A DNA stretch of 64,000 nt from Pseudomonas putida NBRC 14164 (GTDB lineage: Bacteria > Pseudomonadota > Gammaproteobacteria > Pseudomonadales > Pseudomonadaceae): assembly GCF_000412675.1 (NCBI RefSeq), contig NC_021505.1, positions 986,501-1,050,500 of the forward strand. The letters run 5' to 3'. A model generated the notes under the pieces. The model saw only the letters and a program-made list of their open reading frames with translations, did not search any database and was not told the origin of the DNA. The position numbers were made by a program, and so were the translations under genes. Below are positions 56,198 through 64,000 of this stretch, one piece after another; positions within the stretch are counted from its first letter, which is position 1, and the number at the start of each line of letters is the position of its first letter.

Positions 56198-57721
56198 TTA
56201 CTTCACTTCGACTGCCAGGCTCTCGGCAATCTTGCTCTGCCACAGGGCAGGGCCAGTGATGTGTACCGATTCACCGTTGCTGTCTACGGCAACGGTAACC
56301 GGCATGTCCTTGACGTCGAACTCGTAGATCGCTTCCATGCCCAGTTCGGCGAAGGCCAGGACCTTCGACTTGCGTATGGCCTGGGCCACCAGGTAGGCAG
56401 CGCCACCAACGGCCATCAGGTACACGGCCTTGTTGTCCTTGATCGCTTCGATGGCGGTCGGGCCACGCTCGGACTTGCCGATCATCCCCAGCAGGCCGGT
56501 CTGCTCAAGGATCTGGCGGGTGAACTTGTCCATGCGGGTAGCGGTGGTCGGGCCGGCAGGGCCTACCACTTCGTCACCGACCGGGTCGACCGGGCCTACG
56601 TAGTAGATGAAGCGGCCTTTCAGGTCCACCGGCAGCTCTTCGCCACGGTTGAGCATTTCGACCATGCGCTTGTGCGCGGCATCGCGGCCGGTCAGCATCT
56701 TGCCGTTGAGCAGGATGGTTTCGCCCGGTTTCCAGCTGGCGACTTCTTCCGGGGTGATGTCGTCGAGGTTGACGCGGCGGGCACTTGGGCCGGCTTCCCA
56801 GACGATTTCCGGGTAGGCGTCCAGCGACGGCGCTTCCAGTTCGGCCGGGCCGGAGCCATCGAGCACGAAGTGGGCGTGACGGGTGGCGGCGCAGTTGGGG
56901 ATCATGCACACCGGCAGCGATGCGGCGTGGGTCGGGTAGTCCATGATCTTGACGTCGAGCACGGTGGTCAGGCCACCCAGGCCCTGGGCACCGATGCCCA
57001 GCTGGTTGACCTTCTCGAACAGCTCCAGGCGGATTTCTTCCAGACGGTTCTGCGGGCCACGGGCTTTCAGCTCGTGGATGTCGATGGACTCCATCAACAC
57101 TTCCTTGGCCATGACGGCGGCCTTCTCGGCGGTACCGCCGATGCCGATGCCGAGCATGCCAGGCGGGCACCAGCCAGCGCCCATGGTCGGAACGGTCTTC
57201 AGCACCCAGTCGACGATCGAGTCGGACGGGTTGAGCATGGCCATCTTCGACTTGTTCTCCGAGCCGCCGCCTTTGGCTGCGACATCGACCTCGACCTTGT
57301 CGCCAGGGACGATGGAGTAGTGGATCACTGCCGGGGTGTTGTCCTTGGTGTTCTTGCGGGCACCGGCCGGGTCGGCCAGGATCGATGCACGCAGCACGTT
57401 TTCAGGCAGGTTGTAGGCGCGACGCACACCTTCGTTGATCATGTCGTCGACGCTCAGGGTGGCGCCGTCCCAGCGTACGTCCATGCCCACGCGCACGAAC
57501 ACGGTGACGATACCGGTGTCCTGGCAGATCGGGCGGTGGCCGGTGGCGCACATGCGCGAGTTGATCAGGATCTGGGCGATGGAGTCACGCGCAGCAGGCG
57601 ACTCTTCACGCAGATAGGCCTCGTGCATGGCCTGGATGAAATCGACGGGGTGGTAGTACGAAATGAATTGCAGGGCGTCGGCGACGCTCTGAATCAGGTC
57701 GTCTTGCTTGATCACGGTCAT
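56198..57721 (-). CDS. fumA: Fumarate hydratase, class I (4Fe-4S)
   Basis: The 507-residue protein is a single-chain class I fumarase. It begins MTVIKQDDLIQSVADALQF and has the iron-sulphur cysteines in RPICQDTG, NCAATRH and further downstream, with GAGWCPPGMLGIGIGGTAEKA and GPTTATRMD. It interconverts fumarate and malate in the TCA cycle and is sensitive to oxygen and superoxide. AGAGGAG lies upstream of the ATG at 57721; the longer frame is rejected. Confidence 0.95.
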   Translation of the reverse strand: MTVIKQDDLIQSVADALQFISYYHPVDFIQAMHEAYLREESPAARDSIAQILINSRMCATGHRPICQDTGIVTVFVRVGMDVRWDGATLSVDDMINEGVRRAYNLPENVLRASILADPAGARKNTKDNTPAVIHYSIVPGDKVEVDVAAKGGGSENKSKMAMLNPSDSIVDWVLKTVPTMGAGWCPPGMLGIGIGGTAEKAAVMAKEVLMESIDIHELKARGPQNRLEEIRLELFEKVNQLGIGAQGLGGLTTVLDVKIMDYPTHAASLPVCMIPNCAATRHAHFVLDGSGPAELEAPSLDAYPEIVWEAGPSARRVNLDDITPEEVASWKPGETILLNGKMLTGRDAAHKRMVEMLNRGEELPVDLKGRFIYYVGPVDPVGDEVVGPAGPTTATRMDKFTRQILEQTGLLGMIGKSERGPTAIEAIKDNKAVYLMAVGGAAYLVAQAIRKSKVLAFAELGMEAIYEFDVKDMPVTVAVDSNGESVHITGPALWQSKIAESLAVEVK

Positions 57722-58041
57722 GCAGCGCGCTCCTCTTAAAGACGGGAACATTCATAAAGACGCTCGACGGTGCCGACCAGCATGTCGAAACGCCTTGCAA
57801 GGCGCCGGCAGGTCAGGCCGGCGGAAAAAGGCGCGGCAGTATAGCGCGCATCTGTGCCGGGCACACCTTCGGCCGGTCTGGACCATGGTCGGCCGCGGGC
57901 AGGCACTGTTCTTGCTGTCTGGCTGAAGAGATAGGATGCTTGACGGGGGCTCGCTTGCACTGATCTGTGGGAGCTGGCTTGCCGGCGATTGGGCCGCAAA
58001 GCGGCCCCGGCAAGATAAAGAGCCAGGAGAGATAGCTGACA
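57722..58041. other. Gene-free stretch between fumA and the ferredoxin reductase gene
   Basis: The first 130 bases hold the fumA leader and promoter area with a GC-rich hairpin (CGCCTTGCAAGGCG). A REP unit lies at 57964-58013. I see no gene, tRNA or riboswitch here. Confidence 0.6.
57964..58013. repeat. Single REP unit before the ferredoxin reductase gene
   Basis: TGTGGGAGCTGGCTTGCCGGCG is followed by a GGGCCGCAAAGCGGCCC hairpin. Only one half is present, so no large pair forms. Confidence 0.75.
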
Positions 58042-58962
58042 ATGCCCGAAATTTGCGTGGGCGAGCGCCGCTGGGCGGTGCCGACCGGCAGCAACCTGCT
58101 CGATGCCTTGAACGAGGCCGGGTTGAATGTACCCTACAGTTGCCGCGCCGGTAGCTGCCATGCCTGCCTGGTGCATTGCCTGGACGGGCTGCCAGCGGAC
58201 GCCTTGCCCGAGGCGTTGGCGCTGGAGAAACACGCCCAGGGCTGGCGACTGGCTTGCCAGTGCCGGGTAGTGGGTGACCTGCGTGTGGCGGTGTTCGACC
58301 CGCAGCAGGATGGCATCCCCGCACAGGTTTGCGCACTGGACTGGTTCGGTGACGTGCTGCGCCTGCGCCTGCGCCCAGAGCGCGCAGTGCGATATCAGGC
58401 GGGCCAGCATGTGGTGTTGTGGAGCGGGGCGGTAGCGCGGCCCTATTCCCTGGCAAGCCTGCCGGGTGAAGACGACTTCCTTGAATTTCATATCGACTGC
58501 GAGCGGCCCGGTGCTTTTTGCAGCAAGGCCCGCGGGTTCAAGGTTGGCGACTCGATGCGCTTGGGGGAGCTCAGGGGCGGAGCGTTGCATTACGACCCGG
58601 ACTGGCAAGGACGACCGCTCTGGTTGCTGGCTGCGGGTACTGGGCTTGCGCCTTTGTGGGGCATTTTGCGCGAGGCGATGCGGCAGGGGCATCAGGGGGA
58701 AATCAAGGTGATGCATGTGGCGCATGGCCACGTTCAGCATTACCTGGCTGAGCCGTTGCAGGCGATTGAAGGCGTGAGTGTCGAGCTGGTGCTGGCGGAG
58801 CAGTTGGATGAAGCGCTTGCGGCATTGCGGCCGACATCACGGCAGACGGTTGCACTGGTATGTGGCTCGCCAGCGAGCGTGGAACAGTTTGCACGGCGGC
58901 TGTTTATTGCAGGGGTGCCCAGGAACCAGGTGTTTGCCGATGTGTTTGTCGAGCATGCTTGA
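58042..58962 (+). CDS. 2Fe-2S ferredoxin / FAD-NAD(P)-binding reductase fusion
   Basis: The 306-residue protein has an N-terminal plant-type ferredoxin domain with PYSCRAGSCHACLV and a later CQC, the four-cysteine pattern, then a ferredoxin-NADP reductase module: RPYSLAS (FAD), GTGLAPLWGI (NAD(P)) and the end VFADVFVEHA. It is a one-chain electron transfer reductase, similar to the electron-donor component of oxygenases and to benzoate reductase-like subunits. No oxygenase partner is nearby, so the acceptor is unknown. Confidence 0.9.
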   Translation: MPEICVGERRWAVPTGSNLLDALNEAGLNVPYSCRAGSCHACLVHCLDGLPADALPEALALEKHAQGWRLACQCRVVGDLRVAVFDPQQDGIPAQVCALDWFGDVLRLRLRPERAVRYQAGQHVVLWSGAVARPYSLASLPGEDDFLEFHIDCERPGAFCSKARGFKVGDSMRLGELRGGALHYDPDWQGRPLWLLAAGTGLAPLWGILREAMRQGHQGEIKVMHVAHGHVQHYLAEPLQAIEGVSVELVLAEQLDEALAALRPTSRQTVALVCGSPASVEQFARRLFIAGVPRNQVFADVFVEHA

Positions 58963-58969
58963 ACAAGAA

Positions 58970-58988
58970 GGGGCCGCAAAGCGGCCCC
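58970..58988. terminator. Hairpin between the convergent ferredoxin reductase and pyruvate kinase genes
   Basis: GGGGCCGC and GCGGCCCC pair around AAA. It lies between two convergent stop codons and probably ends transcription from both sides, though no T-run follows. Confidence 0.65.
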
Positions 58989-58997
58989 CGGGGTAGA

Positions 58998-60452
58998 TCA
59001 GCCGACCAGCGGATCACCGACATGCAGGATCTTCATGCCGTTGGTGCCACCGATGGTGTGGTAGCTGTCACCTTTGGTCAGGATCACCCAGTCACCCTGT
59101 TCCACCAGGCCACGCTTGAGCAGTTCGTCGACTGCCGCCTGGCTTACCTTGTCGGCCGGCAGCGAGGCCGGGTCGAAGGCGATCGGGTAGACGCCGCGGA
59201 ACATCGAGACGCGAGCCTGGGTGGCGCGGTGCGGCGACAGGGCGAAGATCGGCACGTGCGAACGCAGGCGCGACATGATCAGCGGGGTGTAGCCGCTTTC
59301 GGTCAGGGCGATGATCGCCTTCACGCCCGGGAAGTGGTTGGCCGTGTACATGGCCGCCAGGGCGATGCTTTCGTCGCAACGCTCGAAGGTGGTGTGCAGG
59401 CGGTGGCTGGACTTCTGGTTGGTCGGGTGCTTTTCGGCACCTTGGCAAATCCGCGCCATGGCCTGTACGGCTTCGATCGGGTAGGAACCGGCAGCACTTT
59501 CGGCCGACAGCATCACCGCATCGGTGTTGTCCAGCACGGCGTTGGCCACGTCGGACACTTCAGCGCGGGTCGGCATCGGGTTCTGGATCATCGACTCCAT
59601 CATCTGGGTCGCCACGATCACCGCCTTGTTGTTGCGGCGGGCGTGCTGGATGATCTTTTTCTGGATACCGATCAGCTCGGCGTCGCCGATTTCCACACCC
59701 AAATCGCCGCGGGCAACCATCACCGCGTCGGAGGCGGCGATCAGCTTGTCGAGGGTCTCGTCGTCGGCAACCGCTTCGGCGCGTTCGATCTTGGCCACCA
59801 GCCAGGCGCTGCCGCCGGCCTCGTCACGCAGCTTGCGTGCGTATTCCATGTCGCTGGCGTCACGCGGGAAGGAAACGGCCAGGTAGTCCAGGTCCATTTC
59901 CGCAGCCAGTTTGATGTCGGCCTTGTCTTTTTCGGTCAGGGCCGGCGCGGTCAGGCCGCCACCTTTACGGTTGATGCCTTTGTGGTCCGACAGCGGGCCA
60001 CCGATGATCACCACGCAGTGCAGGGCGTCTGCAGTGGCGGTTTCGACGCGCATGACCACACGGCCATCGTCGAGCAGCAGTTCGTCACCGACGCCGCAGT
60101 CCTTGACCAGGTCGGGATAGTCGATACCGACGATGTCCTGGTTGCCTTCGGTCAACGGGTGGGCGGTGGAGAAGGTGAACTTGTCACCGATCTTCAATTC
60201 GATGCGCTTGTTGGCGAACTTGGCGATGCGGATCTTCGGACCCTGCAGGTCACCCAGCAGCGCGACATGGCGGCCGTTCTTGGCGGCGATGTCACGGATC
60301 AGGCGGGCGCGGGCCTTGTGCTCGTCCGGAGTGCCGTGGGAGAAGTTCAGGCGTGCCACGTCCAGGCCGGCAAGGATCAGTTGCTCGATCACTTCCGGCG
60401 AGTTGCTGGCGGGGCCAAGGGTGGCGACGATTTTGGTACGGCGGATGGTCAT
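58998..60452 (-). CDS. pykA: Pyruvate kinase
   Basis: The 484-residue protein begins MTIRRTKIVATLGPASNSPE and has the substrate and cation-binding motifs FSHGTPDEH, MVARGDLGVEIGD and TQMMESMIQNPMPTRAE. It makes pyruvate and ATP from phosphoenolpyruvate and ADP. Length and residues fit the PykA type of pseudomonads, which is controlled by AMP and sugar phosphates. It is a monocistronic gene. Confidence 0.95.
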   Translation of the reverse strand: MTIRRTKIVATLGPASNSPEVIEQLILAGLDVARLNFSHGTPDEHKARARLIRDIAAKNGRHVALLGDLQGPKIRIAKFANKRIELKIGDKFTFSTAHPLTEGNQDIVGIDYPDLVKDCGVGDELLLDDGRVVMRVETATADALHCVVIIGGPLSDHKGINRKGGGLTAPALTEKDKADIKLAAEMDLDYLAVSFPRDASDMEYARKLRDEAGGSAWLVAKIERAEAVADDETLDKLIAASDAVMVARGDLGVEIGDAELIGIQKKIIQHARRNNKAVIVATQMMESMIQNPMPTRAEVSDVANAVLDNTDAVMLSAESAAGSYPIEAVQAMARICQGAEKHPTNQKSSHRLHTTFERCDESIALAAMYTANHFPGVKAIIALTESGYTPLIMSRLRSHVPIFALSPHRATQARVSMFRGVYPIAFDPASLPADKVSQAAVDELLKRGLVEQGDWVILTKGDSYHTIGGTNGMKILHVGDPLVG

Positions 60453-60631
60453 GCACAGACTCCTATAGTGAAGCGCAGCGAAAGGCTACTCCTGAATCTC
60501 GCTGTAGTCATTGTTCCGTTGCACTACCTGCGACCAAGGCAGGGTGGCATTTGAACGGTCGGGGTATCCTTGCAAAAGCCTGTGAAGATTTGTTGGCGTT
60601 GGCCGATACACAGGCATCAAAGGAGATCCCC

Positions 60632-61018
60632 ATGCGAGCCCTGATCGTTTTAGCCCTGGCGGCCAGCGCCGTCGGCTGCACCCGCTGGTCCATGGACCAC
60701 CACCTGAACAATGCCTACCGCGCCTACGATCGTGGCGACTGCGCACGGGTCATGCTGGAGCTGTCGCAGGTCGACCGCACCAGCCGTTCGCGGCCGTTCA
60801 TCCATCCGGAGGTGTCGCTGCTGCGTGGCCAGTGCCTGGAGCGCCAGGCGCTTTACGTGGATGCCGCGCAGACTTACCAGTACCTGATCCAGAAGTACCC
60901 GGGCAACGAGTACGCCTATCGTGCCCGGGCGCGCCTGCAGACTCTTGAAAAACTTGGCCATGCCCGTAGCGGTGAAGCGGCTGTAGCCAACCCGGTGACG
61001 ACCACACCTTGGCGATAA
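60632..61018 (+). CDS. Small lipoprotein with a TPR-like segment
   Basis: The 128-residue protein has a lipobox (ASAVGC at about 11-16), so it is membrane-anchored. Two helical pairs resemble TPR repeats: NNAYRAYDRGDCARVMLELSQVD and RQALYVDAAQTYQYLIQKYPGNEYAYRARARL. The ATG at 60632 has AAAGGAG eight bases upstream. Its function is unknown; YfiO-like or secretin-pilot-like proteins have similar short TPR layouts. Confidence 0.8.
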   Translation: MRALIVLALAASAVGCTRWSMDHHLNNAYRAYDRGDCARVMLELSQVDRTSRSRPFIHPEVSLLRGQCLERQALYVDAAQTYQYLIQKYPGNEYAYRARARLQTLEKLGHARSGEAAVANPVTTTPWR

Positions 61019-61141
61019 CACCAAGGTGTGGTTTATTTCACGAGATTTGCGGCGCGCCCTGCGCTAATCTGTAACTCAGCTGTTACAACAACCGCCAGTA
61101 CCTTGTATTCCTGGCATCAGGTACGGAATACACTCGCGATC

Positions 61142-61501
61142 ATGTTCAACAAGCGCCACATCGAACGCCATCAACTGCCTTGTGTCCTCAAGGTATTCAA
61201 CCGTTTTACCGGTCAAGAAATCGGCCAGCTGGGTAATGCCTCCGAGGATGGCCTGATGGTAATCAGCCAGCTGCCTGTGCTGGTAGGGCCCGATTACGAA
61301 CTGCAATTGCGCTTGCCGCTGGTCGGCGGCGGGCATCAGTTCGTCAACCTGACCGCCAGTTGCCTGTGGTGCCGCGAAGACCAGACGCCCGGGCACTACG
61401 ATTCGGGCTTCATGCTGTTGCAGGCCCCCCGCGAATTCGACGAGTTCGTGCGCTCACTGCGTGATTATTTCAGTTTTCTTCCTGCCAACGCTTCTGTCTG
61501 A
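61142..61501 (+). CDS. PilZ-domain protein
   Basis: The 119-residue protein has a PilZ signature: RxxxR in KRHIERHQLPC (Arg5 and Arg9) and NxSxxG in GNASEDGLMVIS. PilZ domains bind cyclic di-GMP. It is a single domain, so it acts through protein-protein contact. It lies between a lipoprotein gene and exonuclease I, with BifA-type c-di-GMP enzymes encoded elsewhere in the window. The ATG at 61142 is preferred over an upstream in-frame start. Confidence 0.85.
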   Translation: MFNKRHIERHQLPCVLKVFNRFTGQEIGQLGNASEDGLMVISQLPVLVGPDYELQLRLPLVGGGHQFVNLTASCLWCREDQTPGHYDSGFMLLQAPREFDEFVRSLRDYFSFLPANASV

Positions 61502-61543
61502 GGCTGCGCTAGAATCGGGTCGACCTTGATACAGGACGACCCC

Positions 61544-62977
61544 GTGACCTCAAGCATTTTCTGGCACGACTACGAAACCACCGGCATCAACCCGCGTTGC
61601 GACCGGCCACTGCAGGTGGCCGGCGTGCGCACCGATTTCGACCTTAACGAAATCGACGAGCCGATCAGCCTTTATTGCCGGCCTTCCGACGACATCCTGC
61701 CGCACCCGGCGGCTTGCCTGGTGACAGGCATCACCCCGCAGTTGCTGGCCGAGCAAGGCCTGTGCGAGGCCGAGTTCATGACCCGGGTGCATGCGCAACT
61801 GGCGCAGCCGGGTACCTGTGGCGCTGGCTACAACACCCTGCGCTTCGACGATGAAGTGACCCGCTACAGTTTGTACCGTAATTTTTTCGACCCGTATGCC
61901 CGGGAGTGGCAGGGCGGCAACAGCCGCTGGGACCTGATCGACATCGTGCGGACCGCCTACGCCTTGCGCCCCGACGGTATTCAATGGCCACAACAGGATG
62001 GGCGCACCAGCCTGCGCCTTGAACTGTTGAGCAAGGCCAATGGCATTGACCATGGGCATGCGCACGAGGCGCTTTCCGACGTGCGGGCAACCATTGCCCT
62101 GGCCCGTCTGATTCGGCAAAAACAGCCCAAGTTGTATGACTGGCTCTTCCAGTTGCGCAGCAAGCATAAAGTGATGGAGCAGATCCGTTTGTTGCAGCCA
62201 CTGGTGCATATATCCGGGCGCTTTTCAGCGGCGCGTAATTACCTGGGTGTCGTATTGCCATTAGCCTGGCACCCGCGTAATCGCAATGCGCTGATCGTCT
62301 GCGACTTGCATCAGGAATCCCTACCGTTACTAAGGGAAAGTGCTGAGGTTCTACGCCAGCGCTTGTATACCCGTCACGATGCGCTGGCCGAGGGTGAATT
62401 ACCGGTGCCGCTCAAATTGGTGCAGATCAATCGCTGCCCGGTACTGGCGCCATTGTCGGTATTGCGTCCGGCCGATCAACAACGATTGGGCCTGGACTTG
62501 ACGTTGTTACAATTGCGCGGCGAACAGTTGGCTAATCAACAGGCGCAATGGCAAGACAAGCTGGAGCACATCTACGGCAAGGAAGACTTCGCCCCGAGTG
62601 AAGACCCGGAACAGCAGTTGTATGACGGTTTTGTGGGGGACCGAGACCGCCGCTTATGTGAGCAAGTGCGTGCGCTGGAACCCGCACAATTGGGCCGTGG
62701 CCAGTGGATGTTCGATGACCCGCGTTTACCGGAATTGCTGTTCCGCTATCGGGCGCGCAACTTCCCTGAGACCTTGACCAGCGAAGAACGCCAGCGCTGG
62801 TATGGCTTCTGTCAGCAACGCCTGAGTGACCCGCAGTGGGGAGCACCCAATACGCTGGGCGACTTCGAGCAGGCGCGTCAGCAAGCCTGGGAAGGCGCTG
62901 ACGAGGCTGGCCGGCGTGTACTGGAGGCTTGGCAAATGCATGCCCGGCAATTGCAGACACAATTTGCAATTGACTGA
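61544..62977 (+). CDS. sbcB: Exodeoxyribonuclease I (SbcB)
   Basis: The 477-residue protein has the DnaQ-fold motifs WHDYETTGINP (ExoI), the later NTLRFDDEVTRY and the ExoIII-like HEALSDVRATIALARL. It degrades single-stranded DNA 3' to 5' in repair and recombination. The GTG at 61544 has AGGA seven bases upstream and gives MTSSIFWHDYETTG; a TTG 18 bases earlier is less likely. A perfect terminator hairpin follows. Confidence 0.95.
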   Translation: MTSSIFWHDYETTGINPRCDRPLQVAGVRTDFDLNEIDEPISLYCRPSDDILPHPAACLVTGITPQLLAEQGLCEAEFMTRVHAQLAQPGTCGAGYNTLRFDDEVTRYSLYRNFFDPYAREWQGGNSRWDLIDIVRTAYALRPDGIQWPQQDGRTSLRLELLSKANGIDHGHAHEALSDVRATIALARLIRQKQPKLYDWLFQLRSKHKVMEQIRLLQPLVHISGRFSAARNYLGVVLPLAWHPRNRNALIVCDLHQESLPLLRESAEVLRQRLYTRHDALAEGELPVPLKLVQINRCPVLAPLSVLRPADQQRLGLDLTLLQLRGEQLANQQAQWQDKLEHIYGKEDFAPSEDPEQQLYDGFVGDRDRRLCEQVRALEPAQLGRGQWMFDDPRLPELLFRYRARNFPETLTSEERQRWYGFCQQRLSDPQWGAPNTLGDFEQARQQAWEGADEAGRRVLEAWQMHARQLQTQFAID

Positions 62978-62990
62978 CCGCGGCGCAAAC

Positions 62991-63019
62991 AAAAACGCCG
63001 GCAATGTGCCGGCGTTTTT
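62991..63019. terminator. Bidirectional terminator between sbcB and the TurA-like gene
   Basis: AAAAACGCCGGCA and TGCCGGCGTTTTT form a perfect stem around ATG, with A-runs and T-runs on both sides. It can end transcription of both convergent genes. Confidence 0.93.
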
Positions 63020-63050
63020 GTTGCGTTAAGCAAAAGGCAAGTGCGGACAA

Positions 63051-63428
63051 TCAGTCCAGCAGGGTTGCCCAGCTCTCAACCACATCACCACCCCAAGTGG
63101 CTTTCCACTCTTTCAGGGTCTTGTGGTTGCCGCCTTTGGTTTCGATCACTTCACCGTTGTGCGGGTTTTTGTATTGCTTGACCTTGCGCGCACGTTTGGT
63201 GGCAGTAGGCTTGACCGCGCCGCGAGGTGCCTTGCTCAGTTTCGACTCTGGGTCGAGCAGGGCAATCACGTCGCGCAGCGACTTGGAGTACTCGCCCATC
63301 AGTGTGCGCAGTTTGCCTTCGAACTCCAGTTCTTTCTTCAGCTTGTCATCCTGCGACAGGTTGGCCAGGCGGGCCTGAAGTTCCTTGATGGCTTCTTCGG
63401 TGGCGCGGTACTCGTTGATCAGGGACAT
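63051..63428 (-). CDS. turA: MvaT/TurA family H-NS-like xenogeneic silencer
   Basis: The 125-residue protein begins MSLINEYRATEEAIKELQARL (coiled-coil dimer domain), continues with KELEFEGKLRTLMGEY and ends in the DNA-binding domain with the AT-pincer GNHKTLKEWKATWGGD and the linker KRARKVKQYKNPHNG. MvaT-like proteins silence AT-rich, often acquired DNA. The name TurA follows the P. putida gene in this neighbourhood. GGAACACTCC lies upstream of the ATG. A promoter is seen at 63469-63497. Confidence 0.9.
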   Translation of the reverse strand: MSLINEYRATEEAIKELQARLANLSQDDKLKKELEFEGKLRTLMGEYSKSLRDVIALLDPESKLSKAPRGAVKPTATKRARKVKQYKNPHNGEVIETKGGNHKTLKEWKATWGGDVVESWATLLD

Positions 63429-63468
63429 GGAGTGTTCCTTTAATGCGTGTTCAGAAATGTGTGGGGCA

Positions 63469-63497
63469 ATAATAGACAGGCCATACTCGCAAGTAAA
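63469..63497 (-). promoter_or_regulatory. Likely promoter of the TurA-like gene
   Basis: On the minus strand TTTACT and TATTAT are 17 bases apart, about 40 bases before the start codon. The surrounding 63429-63713 gap is AT-rich, as in many H-NS-family autoregulated promoters. Confidence 0.5.
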
Positions 63498-63675
63498 CAT
63501 GATATTCCGCGATTAACTGTTAATTAAGCTGTGACAACATTTCGCTACGTGAACAAAAATTTACTTACAAACCCGGCATTTCGTCATCTCTGTCAGGCAT
63601 TGCCTGCGCTGCGTATGAGGGACGGCATACGCCGTCGCCGCTGCGATCAATACTGCGTTTTTTCTGGCGGGCCGC

Positions 63676-63681
63676 TAGAAT
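63676..63681 (+). promoter_or_regulatory. Possible -10 box for purU
   Basis: TAGAAT lies 33 bases before the purU ATG, in a stretch beginning with GCGTTTTTTCT. The -35 region is weak, so this is tentative. Confidence 0.3.
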
Positions 63682-63713
63682 AGGCGCCTTTGCGAAGTTC
63701 TGGAGTCTCATTC

Positions 63714-64000
63714 ATGCGCACCTATCGTCTGGTGATCGCCTGCCCCGACCGTGTAGGCATCGTGGCGAAAGTCAGTAATTTCCTGGCCTTGTACAATGGC
63801 TGGATCAACGAAGCCAGCCACCACTCTGATGAGCAGAGCGGTTGGTTCTTCATGCGCCATGAAATCCGTGCCGAATCGCTGCCGTTCGGTATCGAAGCCT
63901 TCCGCGAGGCGTTTGCGCCAATCGCCGAAGAGTTCTCCATGACCTGGCGCGTTACCGACTCGGCGCAGAAAAAGCGTGTGGTACTGATGGCCAGCCGTGA
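63714..64000 (+). CDS. purU: Formyltetrahydrofolate deformylase (N-terminal part)
   Basis: The gene runs off the right end; 95 complete codons are visible. The start MRTYRLVIACPDRVGIVAKVSNFLA is an ACT domain, and SHHSDEQSGWFFMRHEI and KKRVVLMAS(R) match PurU. The enzyme hydrolyses 10-formyl-THF to formate and THF for purine synthesis. GGAG lies nine bases upstream of the ATG. The catalytic domain lies outside the window. Confidence 0.9.
   Translation, partial: MRTYRLVIACPDRVGIVAKVSNFLALYNGWINEASHHSDEQSGWFFMRHEIRAESLPFGIEAFREAFAPIAEEFSMTWRVTDSAQKKRVVLMASR

Noticed and set aside
56138..57739. 533-codon plus-strand ORF over fumA
   Set aside because: Antisense shadow of fumarase with composition typical of reverse frames.
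58860..60554. 564-codon plus-strand ORF over pykA
   Set aside because: Antisense shadow of pyruvate kinase that starts inside the ferredoxin reductase gene.

Overview
The window looks like a Pseudomonas chromosome of the P. putida group. It has high GC, many Pseudomonas-type REP palindromes and Pseudomonas-specific proteins (ColRS, BifA, XenB, OlsBA, an MvaT/Tur H-NS-like protein). From memory, the gene order runs closely parallel to P. aeruginosa PAO1 between secA and pyruvate kinase. Most of it is ordinary core genome, with two acquired pieces.

Layout. 1-13.8 kb: the end of secA, then argJ, a glutathione S-transferase, a Nudix/ThiE-like fusion, a PduO-type cobalamin adenosyltransferase with a sensor kinase and a PanE-like reductase, YajQ, MscS, two MFS permeases (one AmpG) and an alkyltransferase-like protein. 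14-18.7 kb: a DUF481 outer-membrane protein, a HugZ-like protein, FxsA and groESL. 18.8-23.5 kb: the ColRS envelope-stress module with a PAP2 phosphatase, a methyltransferase, an LPS-kinase-like protein and a small exported protein; sites resembling the ColR box precede both target units. 27.3-37 kb: an RND efflux pump and an imelysin/di-haem/DUF1513 cluster. 37-47.4 kb: bifA, an IS110-family insertion sequence, sodB, an ArgP/LysE-type pair, a dehydratase/epimerase, a coiled-coil membrane protein, xenB with an ArsR regulator, and an AcpH-like hydrolase. 47.5-58.9 kb: olsBA, several enzyme genes, a cardiolipin synthase, fumarase and a ferredoxin reductase. 59-64 kb: pyruvate kinase, a small lipoprotein, a PilZ protein, exonuclease I, a TurA-like protein and the start of purU.

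The most unusual region is an AT-rich island of about 3.6 kb (about 23.55-27.19 kb, minus strand). A 22-codon lysine-rich micropeptide gene has its own promoter-like sequence and is followed by a stem-loop. After it come a SagB-type flavin dehydrogenase, a diiron oxygenase with all seven AurF-type metal ligands, and a drug-exporter-type MFS protein. No YcaO, radical SAM, protease or NRPS gene is present. I read this as a candidate peptide-derived natural-product operon of a kind I do not recognise; the function is inferred, not shown.

The second notable item is the IS110-family element, inserted at a CT dinucleotide inside a REP palindrome. Its long 5' noncoding end can be folded into a bridge RNA whose target loop matches both flanks of the insertion site: seven bases identical to the left side, and seven complementary to the core plus the right side. 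About fifteen REP-type palindromes of at least three sequence classes sit in the intergenic gaps and often close transcription units.
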